DNA of 44,049 bases. Source: Candidatus Avisuccinivibrio pullicola (GTDB taxonomy: Bacteria; Pseudomonadota; Gammaproteobacteria; Enterobacterales; Succinivibrionaceae). The translations under genes were made by a program, and so were the position numbers. The notes under the pieces are model-generated. The model did no database searches, had not been told where the DNA came from, and saw only the letters and a list, made by a program, of their open reading frames with translations. The DNA is taken from positions 1 to 44,049 of the forward strand of contig DVOQ01000038.1 of assembly GCA_018713485.1 (NCBI GenBank), in the 5' to 3' direction. How positions within the stretch are numbered: the first letter of the stretch is position 1; each line of letters begins with the position of its first letter. Shown here one piece after another: positions 1-8,272 of this stretch.

Positions 1-96
1 CGTCAGTACAGAAACAGTCCAGAGGTGAGAAAACAGCTGGAGGAAAGCATTGCAAAAGTGAAGGGAATTGCAATGACCACAGAAAGATCTTCTTAA
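1..96 (+). CDS. C-terminal end of an unidentified protein (partial)
   Basis: An open frame enters from the left edge and stops at TAA (94-96), leaving 31 codons rich in Lys, Glu, Arg and Ser. It uses AGA, ATT and AAA codons and is more AT-rich than its neighbours, which could mean foreign or mobile-element origin. I do not recognise the family; too little is present. The next gene is on the opposite strand, so this is the end of a rightward unit. It may also be a chance open frame. Confidence 0.35.
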   Translation, partial: RQYRNSPEVRKQLEESIAKVKGIAMTTERSS

Positions 97-172
97 ATAA
101 TTCTGTACGATCTACTTCGTAATAATGGACACTCTCACCTAAGGCCGCGGTCGCGGGTCCCCTATGCCCCCC

Positions 173-1167
173 TTAAAGGTAAGACTCAAAGCCCGGCAGC
201 CCTAAGCATGCCCTAAGCCCCTCCCCGCGCAGCACCGTAAAGCGGATATAAGCCCTGTCATCAAAGGACACGTTGCCCTTCACTAAGCCCTTGGTGCTTA
301 CGCAGGAGCCGATACACAGGGGATCGTTTTTAAGCAGCGCTTTAAGATGGCGCTCCGTAAGCTCGAGACTGTCGCAAAGATACGGATAGCCGTCCGAGGC
401 TAACACCACCTCGTTACAGGGGCCTAAGGAGATCACCTTCGTGCGCTCAAGAGGTACGGGAAAGCCGTCTAACACGGAAAAGGCTAGGGCTCTGCGGGGC
501 TGGGGCAGTTTTGCAAAAAGCCCTGGCGCTTTAAAAAAGGCATAATGAAAGCGCGCCCCGGGTCGTCCTCAAGCAGAGACTCCAGAGTGGCCTCCCCGCT
601 TTGCAGTAATGCGTGATCGTAGGCGGCACGGGCCCTGGCCATAATGTCGTCAATTACCTTCGCGTTAGTGAAAAGCCGCTGTCCCACGAGGCACTGACAG
701 TCCCCCACCATCCAGATCTCATGGCGGTAGCGTGAGTAGATGACGGCTGAAGCCGTGGGCCGCTCCTCGGGATGCGCTTTAAGTCTCTCCACAAGCCCCC
801 TTCCCGCAAAGAAGGTCTGCAGCGCGGCCGTAAGACGCACGAGGGCCTCAGGCCAGCTGCACCATGGCGGGAGGCTGTGGATGGCGCTTAAGGTAAGCAG
901 CATGGCCATGCCGCCCGGCTTTCCCTCAAACAGCGGCGTGTCGCTTTTAGAGGTAGCCCCGTCCACGACGGCCACGAAATCGCGGCCCACGTAAATGCCG
1001 TCCTCATTATCCCGCGCACTTTTCTTACCCTTAAGAAAAACCTCCTTTACCAGGACGGGACCTGCCTGCAGCGGACCGGTGTACTCACCGTGAGATACCA
1101 GCGCGTTTTTTTCCTTTACGGTAAGCCGTGGCAGTGCGGATTGGGGAAATGACGGGATCTCAGTCAT
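173..1167 (-). pseudogene. PP2C-like protein phosphatase, split by a -1 frameshift
   Basis: Two leftward open frames make one protein. The first (1167-484, 227 aa) carries the PP2C-like motifs DGATSKSD and GDCQ. The second (from about 475 to 173) carries LDGFPVPLE, VVLASDGYPYL and GNVSFDDRAYIRF, the C-terminal half of the same family as I know it from gut bacteria. The family is normally one chain of about 300 aa. The frames differ by -1. The second stays open upstream of its GTG, through KLPQPRRALAFSV, so it overlaps the end of the first and needs no start of its own. The upstream frame still looks homologous up to RQGFLQN, so the lost base most likely lies in the C-runs near 497-512. A canonical T-TTT-TTA heptamer lies just upstream (532-538). 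The gene is last in the leftward pgm run, 71 nt after the Na/Pi gene, with an AGGAAA ribosome site before ATG 1167. Disrupted gene, sequence error or recoding are all possible. Confidence 0.7.
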
Positions 1168-1238
1168 CCGGGTTTCCTGTGTTGCAGCTTTCCCTAGGAT
1201 AACACGCAGCGTCCGCGGCAGCGCCGCCTCCCCCTGAC

Positions 1239-2909
1239 TTAATCAGTAACCTGCTTTACGGGCACGCCGCCGGTAACGGGGATCTCCTCCATTTCAGGAG
1301 CATGCGCCACGTCAAGGGCATGCCCCGGCACGGCAATAGCTATGAAACAGCCGTTTAAAAGCCGCAGATCGTCAATTAGAGAAAGCATCACGGCTCCCGT
1401 GTCGGTACCGTAATCACTCGAGCTCAAACGCTCTAACTGCCGCCGCGCGTAGCGGTCGCATTCGGCCTTAAAGGCTTCACGGCGTTCCATGACGCCCCTG
1501 AGCTCCGAGCTTCGCCCCGTCATCAGGGCGTTAAGCGACAGCGCCAGACTTTCATTCACGGCCCCCGTAAGGCGCGTCAGATCGGAGCGGCTGTGCGCGC
1601 TTAAGCTTACCTCCTGGGAGTGATTGACAAAGCTGATATCTGCCTGAATGCGCTTTAACTGTTCGGCGGCCGCTAAAGTGGCCATCACGGCCGCAAGACA
1701 CTGATTCCAGCGCTCCGAGCGCGCGTCGGCCCCGGGTTCAATGAGCACGATGTAATTGCGCGTCGCCATGCAGAGCTTTTCCACGTTTAAGGACAGTTCG
1801 GCAAGTTTATGACTGTGCCCGGTCTTGCCGGTCAGCGATTCCTTAAAGAGGCCTAACATCTGATGCAGGAAGCCTCCCGCATGCAGGATCTCGCGGATGG
1901 CGTTGGAGGTAGCGAGCGTGGGATTGTCAAGGCTCTGCTCGTCAAGATAGCGGGGTTCGATTTCCCCGCTCTGAGTTTCAGGCACATCCGGAAAAAGACC
2001 TTTTAAAAGCCGCGCGTACCAAGGCGTAAGAGGTGCCATGGACAGGCACAGAGCCACGTTAAAGATAACATGAAACCAGATCACCGCGGAACTTAATTCA
2101 AGACCGTAAGCCTGCGCTCCTGTGGCATTGAGAACAAGGCAGCAGGGCAGCGCGAGCGTGAGCTTGAAAAATAAATTGCCCGTCATGACGCGGCGGGCCT
2201 CCACGCCCTGACTCAGGCTTCCCAGGATCTCGAGGACACAGCTGCCTAAATTGGCCCCGATGACGATGTACAGTGCAGTAACTAAGGACAGGGAGCCGTG
2301 AGCGGCTAACAGCGCCGTGATGAGCACGGCCGCTAATGAAGAGTAGCAGAGCATGGCAAGCAGCGCGCCCATCAGGATGGCGAAGGTGAACTCCCCCTCC
2401 AGGGAAGTGAGGATGAGCTGCATGGTCTCCGACTGCGAGATGGGGGCAGTGGTGGCGACGATGGTCTTTAAGGCAAGGAGGATGAGACCAAGTCCAATGA
2501 TGATGCGCCCGATTTTGCCGGCGCGCGTTGACTTACGGCGTAAAAAAAGGTTAATGCCCACGATAAGGCAGAGGGGCGATAACCACGATAAATCGAAAGT
2601 GAGGACGCGGGCCATGACCGCGGAGCCTACGTCCGCGCCTAACATGATGAGAAGTGCGGGAATGAGGGCCACGAGGCCCTTTTGCATGAAAGAGGAAACT
2701 AAAAGGGCCGTGGCGTTGGAACTCTGCACCAGCGCGGTGATCCCCACGCCGGTTAAGAGCGCCTTTAAAGGCCACAGCCTGCCTGAGAGGGAGCGGGCGA
2801 TGAGAGCGCCTAACTGACTGCCAAAGACGCGCATCACTCCGCTTTTGACAAGATAAATCCCGTATGTGAGCAGCGTAACGCCCGAGAGTAAGCTTATAAG
2901 CACCAGCAT
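1239..2909 (-). CDS. Na/Pi cotransporter family protein with PhoU-like C-terminus
   Basis: Predicted inner-membrane sodium/phosphate symporter of the NptA/YjbB type, 556 aa. The N-terminal half is made of hydrophobic helices with the duplicated family motifs: QSSNAT at residues 62-67 followed by GADVGS at 91-96, and in the second repeat a degenerate YSSLA followed by GANLGS. The last 230 or so residues are helical and charged, as in the PhoU-like domain usual in this family. ATG 2909 follows an AAAGGAG site with 6 nt spacing. The gene begins 17 nt after the stop of the nucleoside-transporter gene and is very likely cotranscribed with it. Phosphate transport or export is the family role; the substrate here is inferred. 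Confidence 0.88.
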   Translation of the reverse strand: MLVLISLLSGVTLLTYGIYLVKSGVMRVFGSQLGALIARSLSGRLWPLKALLTGVGITALVQSSNATALLVSSFMQKGLVALIPALLIMLGADVGSAVMARVLTFDLSWLSPLCLIVGINLFLRRKSTRAGKIGRIIIGLGLILLALKTIVATTAPISQSETMQLILTSLEGEFTFAILMGALLAMLCYSSLAAVLITALLAAHGSLSLVTALYIVIGANLGSCVLEILGSLSQGVEARRVMTGNLFFKLTLALPCCLVLNATGAQAYGLELSSAVIWFHVIFNVALCLSMAPLTPWYARLLKGLFPDVPETQSGEIEPRYLDEQSLDNPTLATSNAIREILHAGGFLHQMLGLFKESLTGKTGHSHKLAELSLNVEKLCMATRNYIVLIEPGADARSERWNQCLAAVMATLAAAEQLKRIQADISFVNHSQEVSLSAHSRSDLTRLTGAVNESLALSLNALMTGRSSELRGVMERREAFKAECDRYARRQLERLSSSDYGTDTGAVMLSLIDDLRLLNGCFIAIAVPGHALDVAHAPEMEEIPVTGGVPVKQVTD

Positions 2910-2926
2910 GCCCGGCTCCTTTAAGG

Positions 2927-4159
2927 TTATTTAGCCTCTTCCAGATCTTTATGGTAATGCTCTTTCTTCATCGAGACGTCGTCCTTGAAGACAAAGAGGA
3001 AGGCGACGAAGACCACGGCGGCGATGACGGCCGGGAAGTACCAGAAGGTCTCCCACTGCACGCCGGCTGCGGAAGGATCGGTGACGTGCGAGTTGAAGAT
3101 CCAGCCGCAGACACTCGAGGCAAAGAAGAGGCCCACGCCGTTAGAGGCGATAAAGCGCAGCGACTGCGCCTGCGCCTTGATGTTGGGACCGGCCTTCTTG
3201 TCGGCATAAATGTCGGCGACGGTGAAGAAGAAGTCCCAGCACACGCCCTGCAGGAGCAGGCCGATGATCACCATGGTATAGGATCCCGAGGTGGCGGCAT
3301 CGGCAAAAAGCACCGAGCGGATCGCCCAGCACAGCATGCCGGCCATGAGAGTGAACTTGAAGCCTAAACGCACGAGGAAGAAGGGGATGAAGAACACGAA
3401 GAGCACTTCCATCGCCACGCCGATCTGCATCATGGATGCGGCGTTGTCAAAGCCTAAGGCATTGAGGAACACCGGGATGTAGGCCGAGTAGGCGGTCTTG
3501 GGCACCATGAGGATGAGAATGGAGATCATCATGATGGTGAAGTACTTGTCCTTAAAGAGCGACATGGCGTCAAGGCACAGTAAATCACGCATTGAGAAAG
3601 GCTTGCCGGCGCTCTTGGGCGGGGTATGGGGAAGCGTGAAGCTGTACAGGCCCATGACGATTGCCGAACCCACGGCGACATACCAGGTCATGATATCGCC
3701 CGACCAGCCCATCTGACCGATAAAGAGGCCTAAGACCACGTAGCCAATCGAACCGAAGACGCGGATAATGGGGAAGTAGCGCGGGCCGTCCACGTGGCTG
3801 AAGGAAATGGAATTGGTCAGAGCCACCGTGGGATAGTAAATTAAGCCCACGAAGAAAATACCCACGAGCACCGGTCCCGTCTGTCCCTTGAGGATAAAGA
3901 CGGAGGTGATGTAGACCACCGCGGCTAAAAGCAGGTGCATGACGCCTAAGACTTTCTGCGTGGCAAAGAAACGGTCGGCCACCATGCCCACGAACATCGG
4001 GGAGAGAATGGTGGCGACACCCAGGACCGCGTAAGCGGTACCGATGATCTCGGGCATGCCGTGCGAGCTTAACACGAGACCTAAGGTTAACACCCATGCG
4101 CCCTGGACGATGTACTGAATGAACATCATCAGCATGAGGCGCGACATCATAATTTTCAT
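2927..4159 (-). CDS. MFS nucleoside:H+ symporter, NupG/XapB type
   Basis: A 410-aa inner-membrane carrier with about 12 predicted helices. The sequence follows the NupG pattern: an N-terminal LGLVLSSHG...GTAYAVLGVATILSP segment, VADRFF in the first loop, FGSIGYV, LPHTPP before the central loop and LLCLDAMSLFKDKYF after it. This supports nucleoside uptake coupled to protons; the exact nucleoside cannot be read from sequence. Start ATG 4159 has AAGGAG 7 nt upstream. It lies 11 nt downstream of a PhnP-like hydrolase gene and 17 nt upstream of a Na/Pi carrier gene, suggesting a combined nucleoside/phosphate role for the operon. The C-terminus is short, charged and cytoplasmic. Confidence 0.85.
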   Translation of the reverse strand: MKIMMSRLMLMMFIQYIVQGAWVLTLGLVLSSHGMPEIIGTAYAVLGVATILSPMFVGMVADRFFATQKVLGVMHLLLAAVVYITSVFILKGQTGPVLVGIFFVGLIYYPTVALTNSISFSHVDGPRYFPIIRVFGSIGYVVLGLFIGQMGWSGDIMTWYVAVGSAIVMGLYSFTLPHTPPKSAGKPFSMRDLLCLDAMSLFKDKYFTIMMISILILMVPKTAYSAYIPVFLNALGFDNAASMMQIGVAMEVLFVFFIPFFLVRLGFKFTLMAGMLCWAIRSVLFADAATSGSYTMVIIGLLLQGVCWDFFFTVADIYADKKAGPNIKAQAQSLRFIASNGVGLFFASSVCGWIFNSHVTDPSAAGVQWETFWYFPAVIAAVVFVAFLFVFKDDVSMKKEHYHKDLEEAK

Positions 4160-4170
4160 AAGCTTACTCC

Positions 4171-4992
4171 TTAAATGGTGACCGTAAGACCGTCATAGGC
4201 GGTCAGAATGCCGTGCGGGGAAAGGAATTCTTCTAACTCTGCGTGCGAGCGCTTTCCTGAGTGCGAAACGTGCGAGGCGATGACGCGGCTGTGCTCCCCT
4301 AAGGTGCCCTGGGCCTTTAATCTCTCCACCTCCCCGAAAAGCGAGGCGAAGTTCAGGTGATTGTCAGTGCGGTCCCCCTCGCGGTAATCGGCGTAGGTGC
4401 ACTCTAAAACGGCCACGTCGATATGCACCTTCTTTAGGTACTCGAAGGTGCACTCGGGTAAATAGCCCGAGTCAAGGCCGTAAAAGAGCGTGCGTCCGTC
4501 CTTTTCAATGAGATAGTTGTAGCAGAGCTCCATTTTGGCGTGATTGGCAAGGGTCGCCGTGATGGTATAACCCTGATGCTCAAAAGGCTGATAAGGGGCA
4601 ATGACCTTTAAGATGAAGCGATCGCCGCCTAAGCCGTCCAGCGCGTTAAAGGCGCCCTTGATGGCGCAGTCATTACCAAAGACATAAAGCGGATGATCGA
4701 TGTTGTAGCCAAAACCCGCACAGCGCGAGACAAACTCCCCCACATTAAAGTGATCGGGATGGGTGTGCGTGAACAGCACCGTGTGCAGGGATCGCGCATC
4801 GGTTTTCTCGCGGGAGAGCTGCTCTGACCACTCCGGGGAAAGATCAAGCTGCAGCACGTTATCCACCACCGCCGAGGCGCGGGTGCGCACGTTTTTGCCT
4901 CCCGTACGCCGTGCCTCTTCACAGACGGCACAGTTACAGAAGGGATTGGGGATCCCCTCCGAGGCGGCCGTGCCCATAAACTTAAGTTGCAT
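4171..4992 (-). CDS. PhnP-like metallo-beta-lactamase-fold phosphodiesterase
   Basis: 273-aa MBL-fold hydrolase. It has the HTHPDH metal motif, the GLDSGYLP aspartate strand and a SHVSHSG histidine segment. Near the N-terminus is NPFCNCAVC, the Cys cluster that builds the structural zinc site in PhnP-type enzymes. PhnP hydrolyses ribosyl 1,2-cyclic phosphate and related cyclic phosphodiesters in phosphonate breakdown, but no phn genes are nearby, so another cyclic phosphodiester is possible. The start is placed at ATG 4992, 5 nt after AAGGAG; the in-frame GTG at 4998 overlaps that ribosome site and is unlikely. It sits 25 nt after pgm and 11 nt before the nucleoside transporter. Family assignment is firm, substrate is not. 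Confidence 0.82.
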   Translation of the reverse strand: MQLKFMGTAASEGIPNPFCNCAVCEEARRTGGKNVRTRASAVVDNVLQLDLSPEWSEQLSREKTDARSLHTVLFTHTHPDHFNVGEFVSRCAGFGYNIDHPLYVFGNDCAIKGAFNALDGLGGDRFILKVIAPYQPFEHQGYTITATLANHAKMELCYNYLIEKDGRTLFYGLDSGYLPECTFEYLKKVHIDVAVLECTYADYREGDRTDNHLNFASLFGEVERLKAQGTLGEHSRVIASHVSHSGKRSHAELEEFLSPHGILTAYDGLTVTI

Positions 4993-5017
4993 AGTCACTC
5001 CTTAATCAAGTTGAAAG

Positions 5018-6658
5018 TTAAAGTCCCGTGAGCCTGCCCACCAGAGCCTCGGCCTCCTCCCGGACCTGCTCCCTGTGCTCAGGTGACACAAAGGACTCGT
5101 AGTAAATCTTGTAGAGATTCTCGGTGCCTGAAGGACGGGCCGAGAACCAGCACTTGTCTGCCACCACCTTGATGCCGCCGATGGGCGCGTGATTGCCCTT
5201 AGCGTGATCACAGATATCCGTCACGGGACAGCCGGCTAAGGTGCTAATCCTTACAGTGCTCTCATTGAGGTTTTTAAAGGCCTCCTTCTGCTTACGCGTA
5301 ATAAGCACGTCCGCACGTCCGTAATAGGCCTGACCCAGGCGGGAGGTAAGCTTTGCGTAGTACTCATCAAGGGAAAGTCCCGTCTTCGCCATGAGTTCCG
5401 CGCCGATAAGGCCCGCGAGGAAACCGTCCTTGTCCGTGGTAAAGGGGCGTCCCTTAAAGTCAAGGAAGGAGGCACCGGCGCTCTCCTCACAGCCAAACAC
5501 CAGCTCCCGGTCAAAGAGGCCCTTCGCGAACCACTTAAAGCCAATCGGCGTTTCAAAGACCTCCCTGCCGTGCGCCTTTATTACCCTGTCCATGAACATC
5601 GAGGCACCGATGGTCTTGCCCACCTTGCCTGCAGGATACTCACGCGTGCTCAGCAGGTAATCGATCATGGAAGAGAGATAGCAGTTCGAGTTTAAAAGTC
5701 CCTGGGAGGTGACCACGCCGTGACGGTCGGCATCGGGATCGTTGGCGATACCGAAATCAAAGCCTTCCTTAAGCACGCGGTCAATTAAGGGCTGCATGGT
5801 ATAAGGAGACATGCAGTCCATGCGGATATGCTCATCGTAATCGTAGGGGATGAAGAAGAAAGTGCCGTCCACGCGATCGTTCATCAGCGTCACGGGCAGG
5901 TGACAGCGCTCCTGTAAATCCTCCCAGTAGGCAATCGAGGCACCGCCCTGGGCGTTGACGAGAAGCCTGAGGCCGCTTTCGGCAATCGCCCTGAGATCAA
6001 TGACCGTACTCAGATCATCAAGATAGGCCCGCTTAAAGTCCTCGCGGTGCAGACAGGGACTCTCGAGCGCCTCCTTTAGGGTAAGCATCTTCACTTCCTT
6101 AAGGCCGCCCTTCAGCAGGGCGTTGGCGCGCTCCTCGATGGGCCGCGTGTAATCAGGCGAGGCAGGGCCGCCGTGGGGCGGGTTGTACTTAAAGCCGCCG
6201 TCTTCAGGGGGGTTGTGCGAGGGAGTGATGATAATGCCGTCGGCAAGACGCTCCGGGTGGCTTAAATTATGACGCACGATCTGCCGCGAGATGACGGGCG
6301 TGGGCGTATAGGTGGAACCGCTGTCAATGACCACCTCCACGCCGTTGGCCGTCAGCACCCTGAGTGCCGTGTAATAGGCCGCAGAGGAAAGGGCATGCGT
6401 ATCCTTACCTAAAAAGAGCGGACCGGTGATCCCCAGACGCTTTCTCTCGTCTGCTATCGCCTGGGAAATGGCCTCGATATGGCTGTGCATATACGTGCCG
6501 TTTACGGGACTGCCGCGGTGGCCCGAGGTGCCAAAGAGCACCCGCGCCTGCGGATCGGAGGGATCGTACTCCTTTTCATAATAGAGACTCACGATATCCG
6601 GCACGTCGGAGAGCGGGAAATTCAGGGCCAACTGGCCCTTACGGGAAAGCTGCGTCAT
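5018..6658 (-). CDS. pgm: Phosphoglucomutase (alpha-D-glucose phosphate-specific)
   Basis: Cytosolic interconversion of glucose 1-phosphate and glucose 6-phosphate, linking glycolysis with glycogen and envelope sugars. All signatures are present: TSGHRGS near the N-terminus, the active-site serine in ITPSHNPPEDGG (residue 147), the metal loop DPDADRHG, GFKWFAKG, EESAGASF and the phosphate-binding RPSGTENLYK at the end. The open frame extends 50 codons further upstream, but ATG 6658 gives 546 aa, the length of E. coli Pgm, and aligns with its N-terminus. It heads a leftward run of five genes with short gaps. The region upstream (6659-7087) is AT-rich and shared with divergent ybaK. Confidence 0.95.
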   Translation of the reverse strand: MTQLSRKGQLALNFPLSDVPDIVSLYYEKEYDPSDPQARVLFGTSGHRGSPVNGTYMHSHIEAISQAIADERKRLGITGPLFLGKDTHALSSAAYYTALRVLTANGVEVVIDSGSTYTPTPVISRQIVRHNLSHPERLADGIIITPSHNPPEDGGFKYNPPHGGPASPDYTRPIEERANALLKGGLKEVKMLTLKEALESPCLHREDFKRAYLDDLSTVIDLRAIAESGLRLLVNAQGGASIAYWEDLQERCHLPVTLMNDRVDGTFFFIPYDYDEHIRMDCMSPYTMQPLIDRVLKEGFDFGIANDPDADRHGVVTSQGLLNSNCYLSSMIDYLLSTREYPAGKVGKTIGASMFMDRVIKAHGREVFETPIGFKWFAKGLFDRELVFGCEESAGASFLDFKGRPFTTDKDGFLAGLIGAELMAKTGLSLDEYYAKLTSRLGQAYYGRADVLITRKQKEAFKNLNESTVRISTLAGCPVTDICDHAKGNHAPIGGIKVVADKCWFSARPSGTENLYKIYYESFVSPEHREQVREEAEALVGRLTGL

Positions 6659-7087
6659 ACAAACCTGCCTTAAACTAAGACCGCCTGCACCGGATAAGTG
6701 ACAGGCGGAAACACCAACTGCCTTATACTTTACACGGATTTTACAAATACACCACAGAAAACGCCCTGCCCGCTGCTCTTTATTTAAAATCTGTGAAGCT
6801 CTTTGCAAATACCAAAATTTATTACTAAAACCTTCTTATAAAATCTCTTTGTATAACAAAACGTTATATCACTTTAGATTCTGTTTTAAGAACTTGTTAA
6901 CTTGGCTTTCAGGCTTTCAGCAGCGCGATTTACGGCAGATATAAGACAAATCTGCCTGTTTACTGTTTACCTTAAAAAGGATATTTGTACAGATATTGTT
7001 GTCCTTTAGGTATCTGACATCCTGAGTCTGACACAGAGCCCTGTCCCCTGGCATATAATTGCGGCAGTGAAAAATAAGGAAGTCAAC
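6659..7087. promoter_or_regulatory. Divergent promoter region between pgm and ybaK
   Basis: A 429-nt AT-rich spacer with no convincing gene. It must hold the leftward promoter for the pgm run and the rightward one for ybaK. Visible structure: a tandem repeat of GGCTTTCA at 6904-6919 and an inverted repeat GGCAGAT/ATCTGCC (6934-6940 and 6950-6956, 9-nt loop), which could be an operator or small stem-loop. A perfect TATAAT at 7054-7059 faces ybaK and would start transcription about 20 nt before its ATG; no good -35 box is seen. Confidence 0.5.
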
Positions 7088-7567
7088 ATGATTACCCCGG
7101 CGCAGACCTTTTTAAAACAGCAGAAAATCCCCCACACCCTCTACGAATATAACTGCGCGGCCACCGACGATTTCGGTCACTACGCCGCCCGCTCCTTAGG
7201 CCGTGATGAATGCGAGGTGTGCAAGACCATCATCCTGCACCACGACCGGACCTATGTCACCTGCATCGTACCCGTAAATATCCGCATCTCCATGAAAAAC
7301 GCCGCCAGGCTCTTAAAGCTCAAGGACCTCGAGATCACCGATCCCGCCACGGCCTCGCGCGTCACGGGTTACGTCGTGGGCGGCATTTCCCCCTTCGGGC
7401 AGAAACGCCGCACCCTCACGCTCCTGCATGAGAGCGTGGTAAAGTACCCCGAAATCCTCGTCTCAGGGGGCAGGCGCGGTCTTTCCATCGGCGTGAATCC
7501 GAAGGATCTCATCAGAGCGCTGAACGCCACGGTGGGCAACGTCGAGGATCCGAGCGCCCGCGCCTGA
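7088..7567 (+). CDS. ybaK: Cys-tRNA(Pro) deacylase, YbaK/EbsC type
   Basis: 159-aa trans-editing enzyme that hydrolyses Cys-tRNA(Pro) made in error by prolyl-tRNA synthetase. The YbaK pattern is clear along the whole length: CKTIILH, the VPVNIRISMKNAAR segment, the TGYVVGGISPFGQKRR loop and VSGGRRGLSIGVNPKDL near the end. ATG 7088 has a TAAGGA site 7 nt upstream; an in-frame GTG 21 nt earlier has no ribosome site. TATAAT at 7054-7059 suggests it is the first gene after its own promoter. It is followed at 106 nt by bamE. Confidence 0.92.
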   Translation: MITPAQTFLKQQKIPHTLYEYNCAATDDFGHYAARSLGRDECEVCKTIILHHDRTYVTCIVPVNIRISMKNAARLLKLKDLEITDPATASRVTGYVVGGISPFGQKRRTLTLLHESVVKYPEILVSGGRRGLSIGVNPKDLIRALNATVGNVEDPSARA

Positions 7568-7673
7568 CTTTTACGCTTAAGACACGCAAGGACGGGATTT
7601 ACGGACTGAAGAGCTTAAGTTCAGCTCCCATATGCGCTACAATGCCATATCACTTTTGAATAAGGTTCAGGCC

Positions 7674-8240
7674 ATGTCGTTTACAAGGAAAACCCTGCTT
7701 ACAGCCGCCGTACTTTCGTTCACCCTTCTCTCGGGCTGCGCCTACCGCGCCGATTTAGCCCAGGGCAATTACGTAGAACAGGAAAATGTCGATCGCCTTC
7801 GCTATGGCATGAGTGCCGAGCAGGTGCGCTTTATTCTCGGAACCCCGATGCTCGTGGATCCCTTTGATTCCAGCCGCTGGTATTACGTGCACTATCTGCG
7901 CGAAGGCTGGGACGATCCGCAGGTGCAGAACCTCATCGTGCTCTTCCAGGGCTCCACCCTTGTGGATATGACCGGCGATTTCAAAAAGCCTGCCCTCTTT
8001 GGCTCGGGAGTTAACGATTACTCCAAGGTCAATGAGATGGCGGCTACTACCTACACCGAGGAAAGCGCCGCCCACGCCGCGGACGTCACCGGTGAGAACC
8101 GCTTAAAGGAGATTGAGGCGCAGCAGGCTGCCCTGCCGCCTAAGATCACCGCTCCTGCCCCTGAGGGTCAGGAACAGCCTCGGGAAGAAGAGGAAGGCGG
8201 CTGGTTTGACTGGCTCGACGGTTTCCCGTGGATCTTTTAG
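7674..8240 (+). CDS. bamE: Outer-membrane assembly lipoprotein BamE (SmpA/OmlA), extended
   Basis: Lipoprotein of the BAM complex, which inserts beta-barrel proteins into the outer membrane. A signal peptide ends in the lipobox LLSGC (Cys22). The SmpA/OmlA fold follows: QGNYVEQENVDRLRYGMS, QVRFILGTPMLVDPF, RWYYVHY and an NLIVLF strand. The protein is 188 aa against about 113 in E. coli. The extra 75 or so residues are Ala/Glu/Pro-rich and end in an aromatic patch, GWFDWLDGFPWIF. Start ATG 7674 is chosen because it leaves a normal signal peptide; the frame is open 14 codons further up. A TACAAT hexamer at 7641-7646 may be part of its promoter. Confidence 0.88.
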   Translation: MSFTRKTLLTAAVLSFTLLSGCAYRADLAQGNYVEQENVDRLRYGMSAEQVRFILGTPMLVDPFDSSRWYYVHYLREGWDDPQVQNLIVLFQGSTLVDMTGDFKKPALFGSGVNDYSKVNEMAATTYTEESAAHAADVTGENRLKEIEAQQAALPPKITAPAPEGQEQPREEEEGGWFDWLDGFPWIF

Positions 8241-8272
8241 GCTCTGACCCTGTTACGGGGACTTAACCTCCG

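Noticed and set aside
2353-2817. Long antisense open frame across the Na/Pi gene
   Set aside because: It is one of many antisense frames produced by the GC-rich codon use of real genes; no motif or ribosome site.
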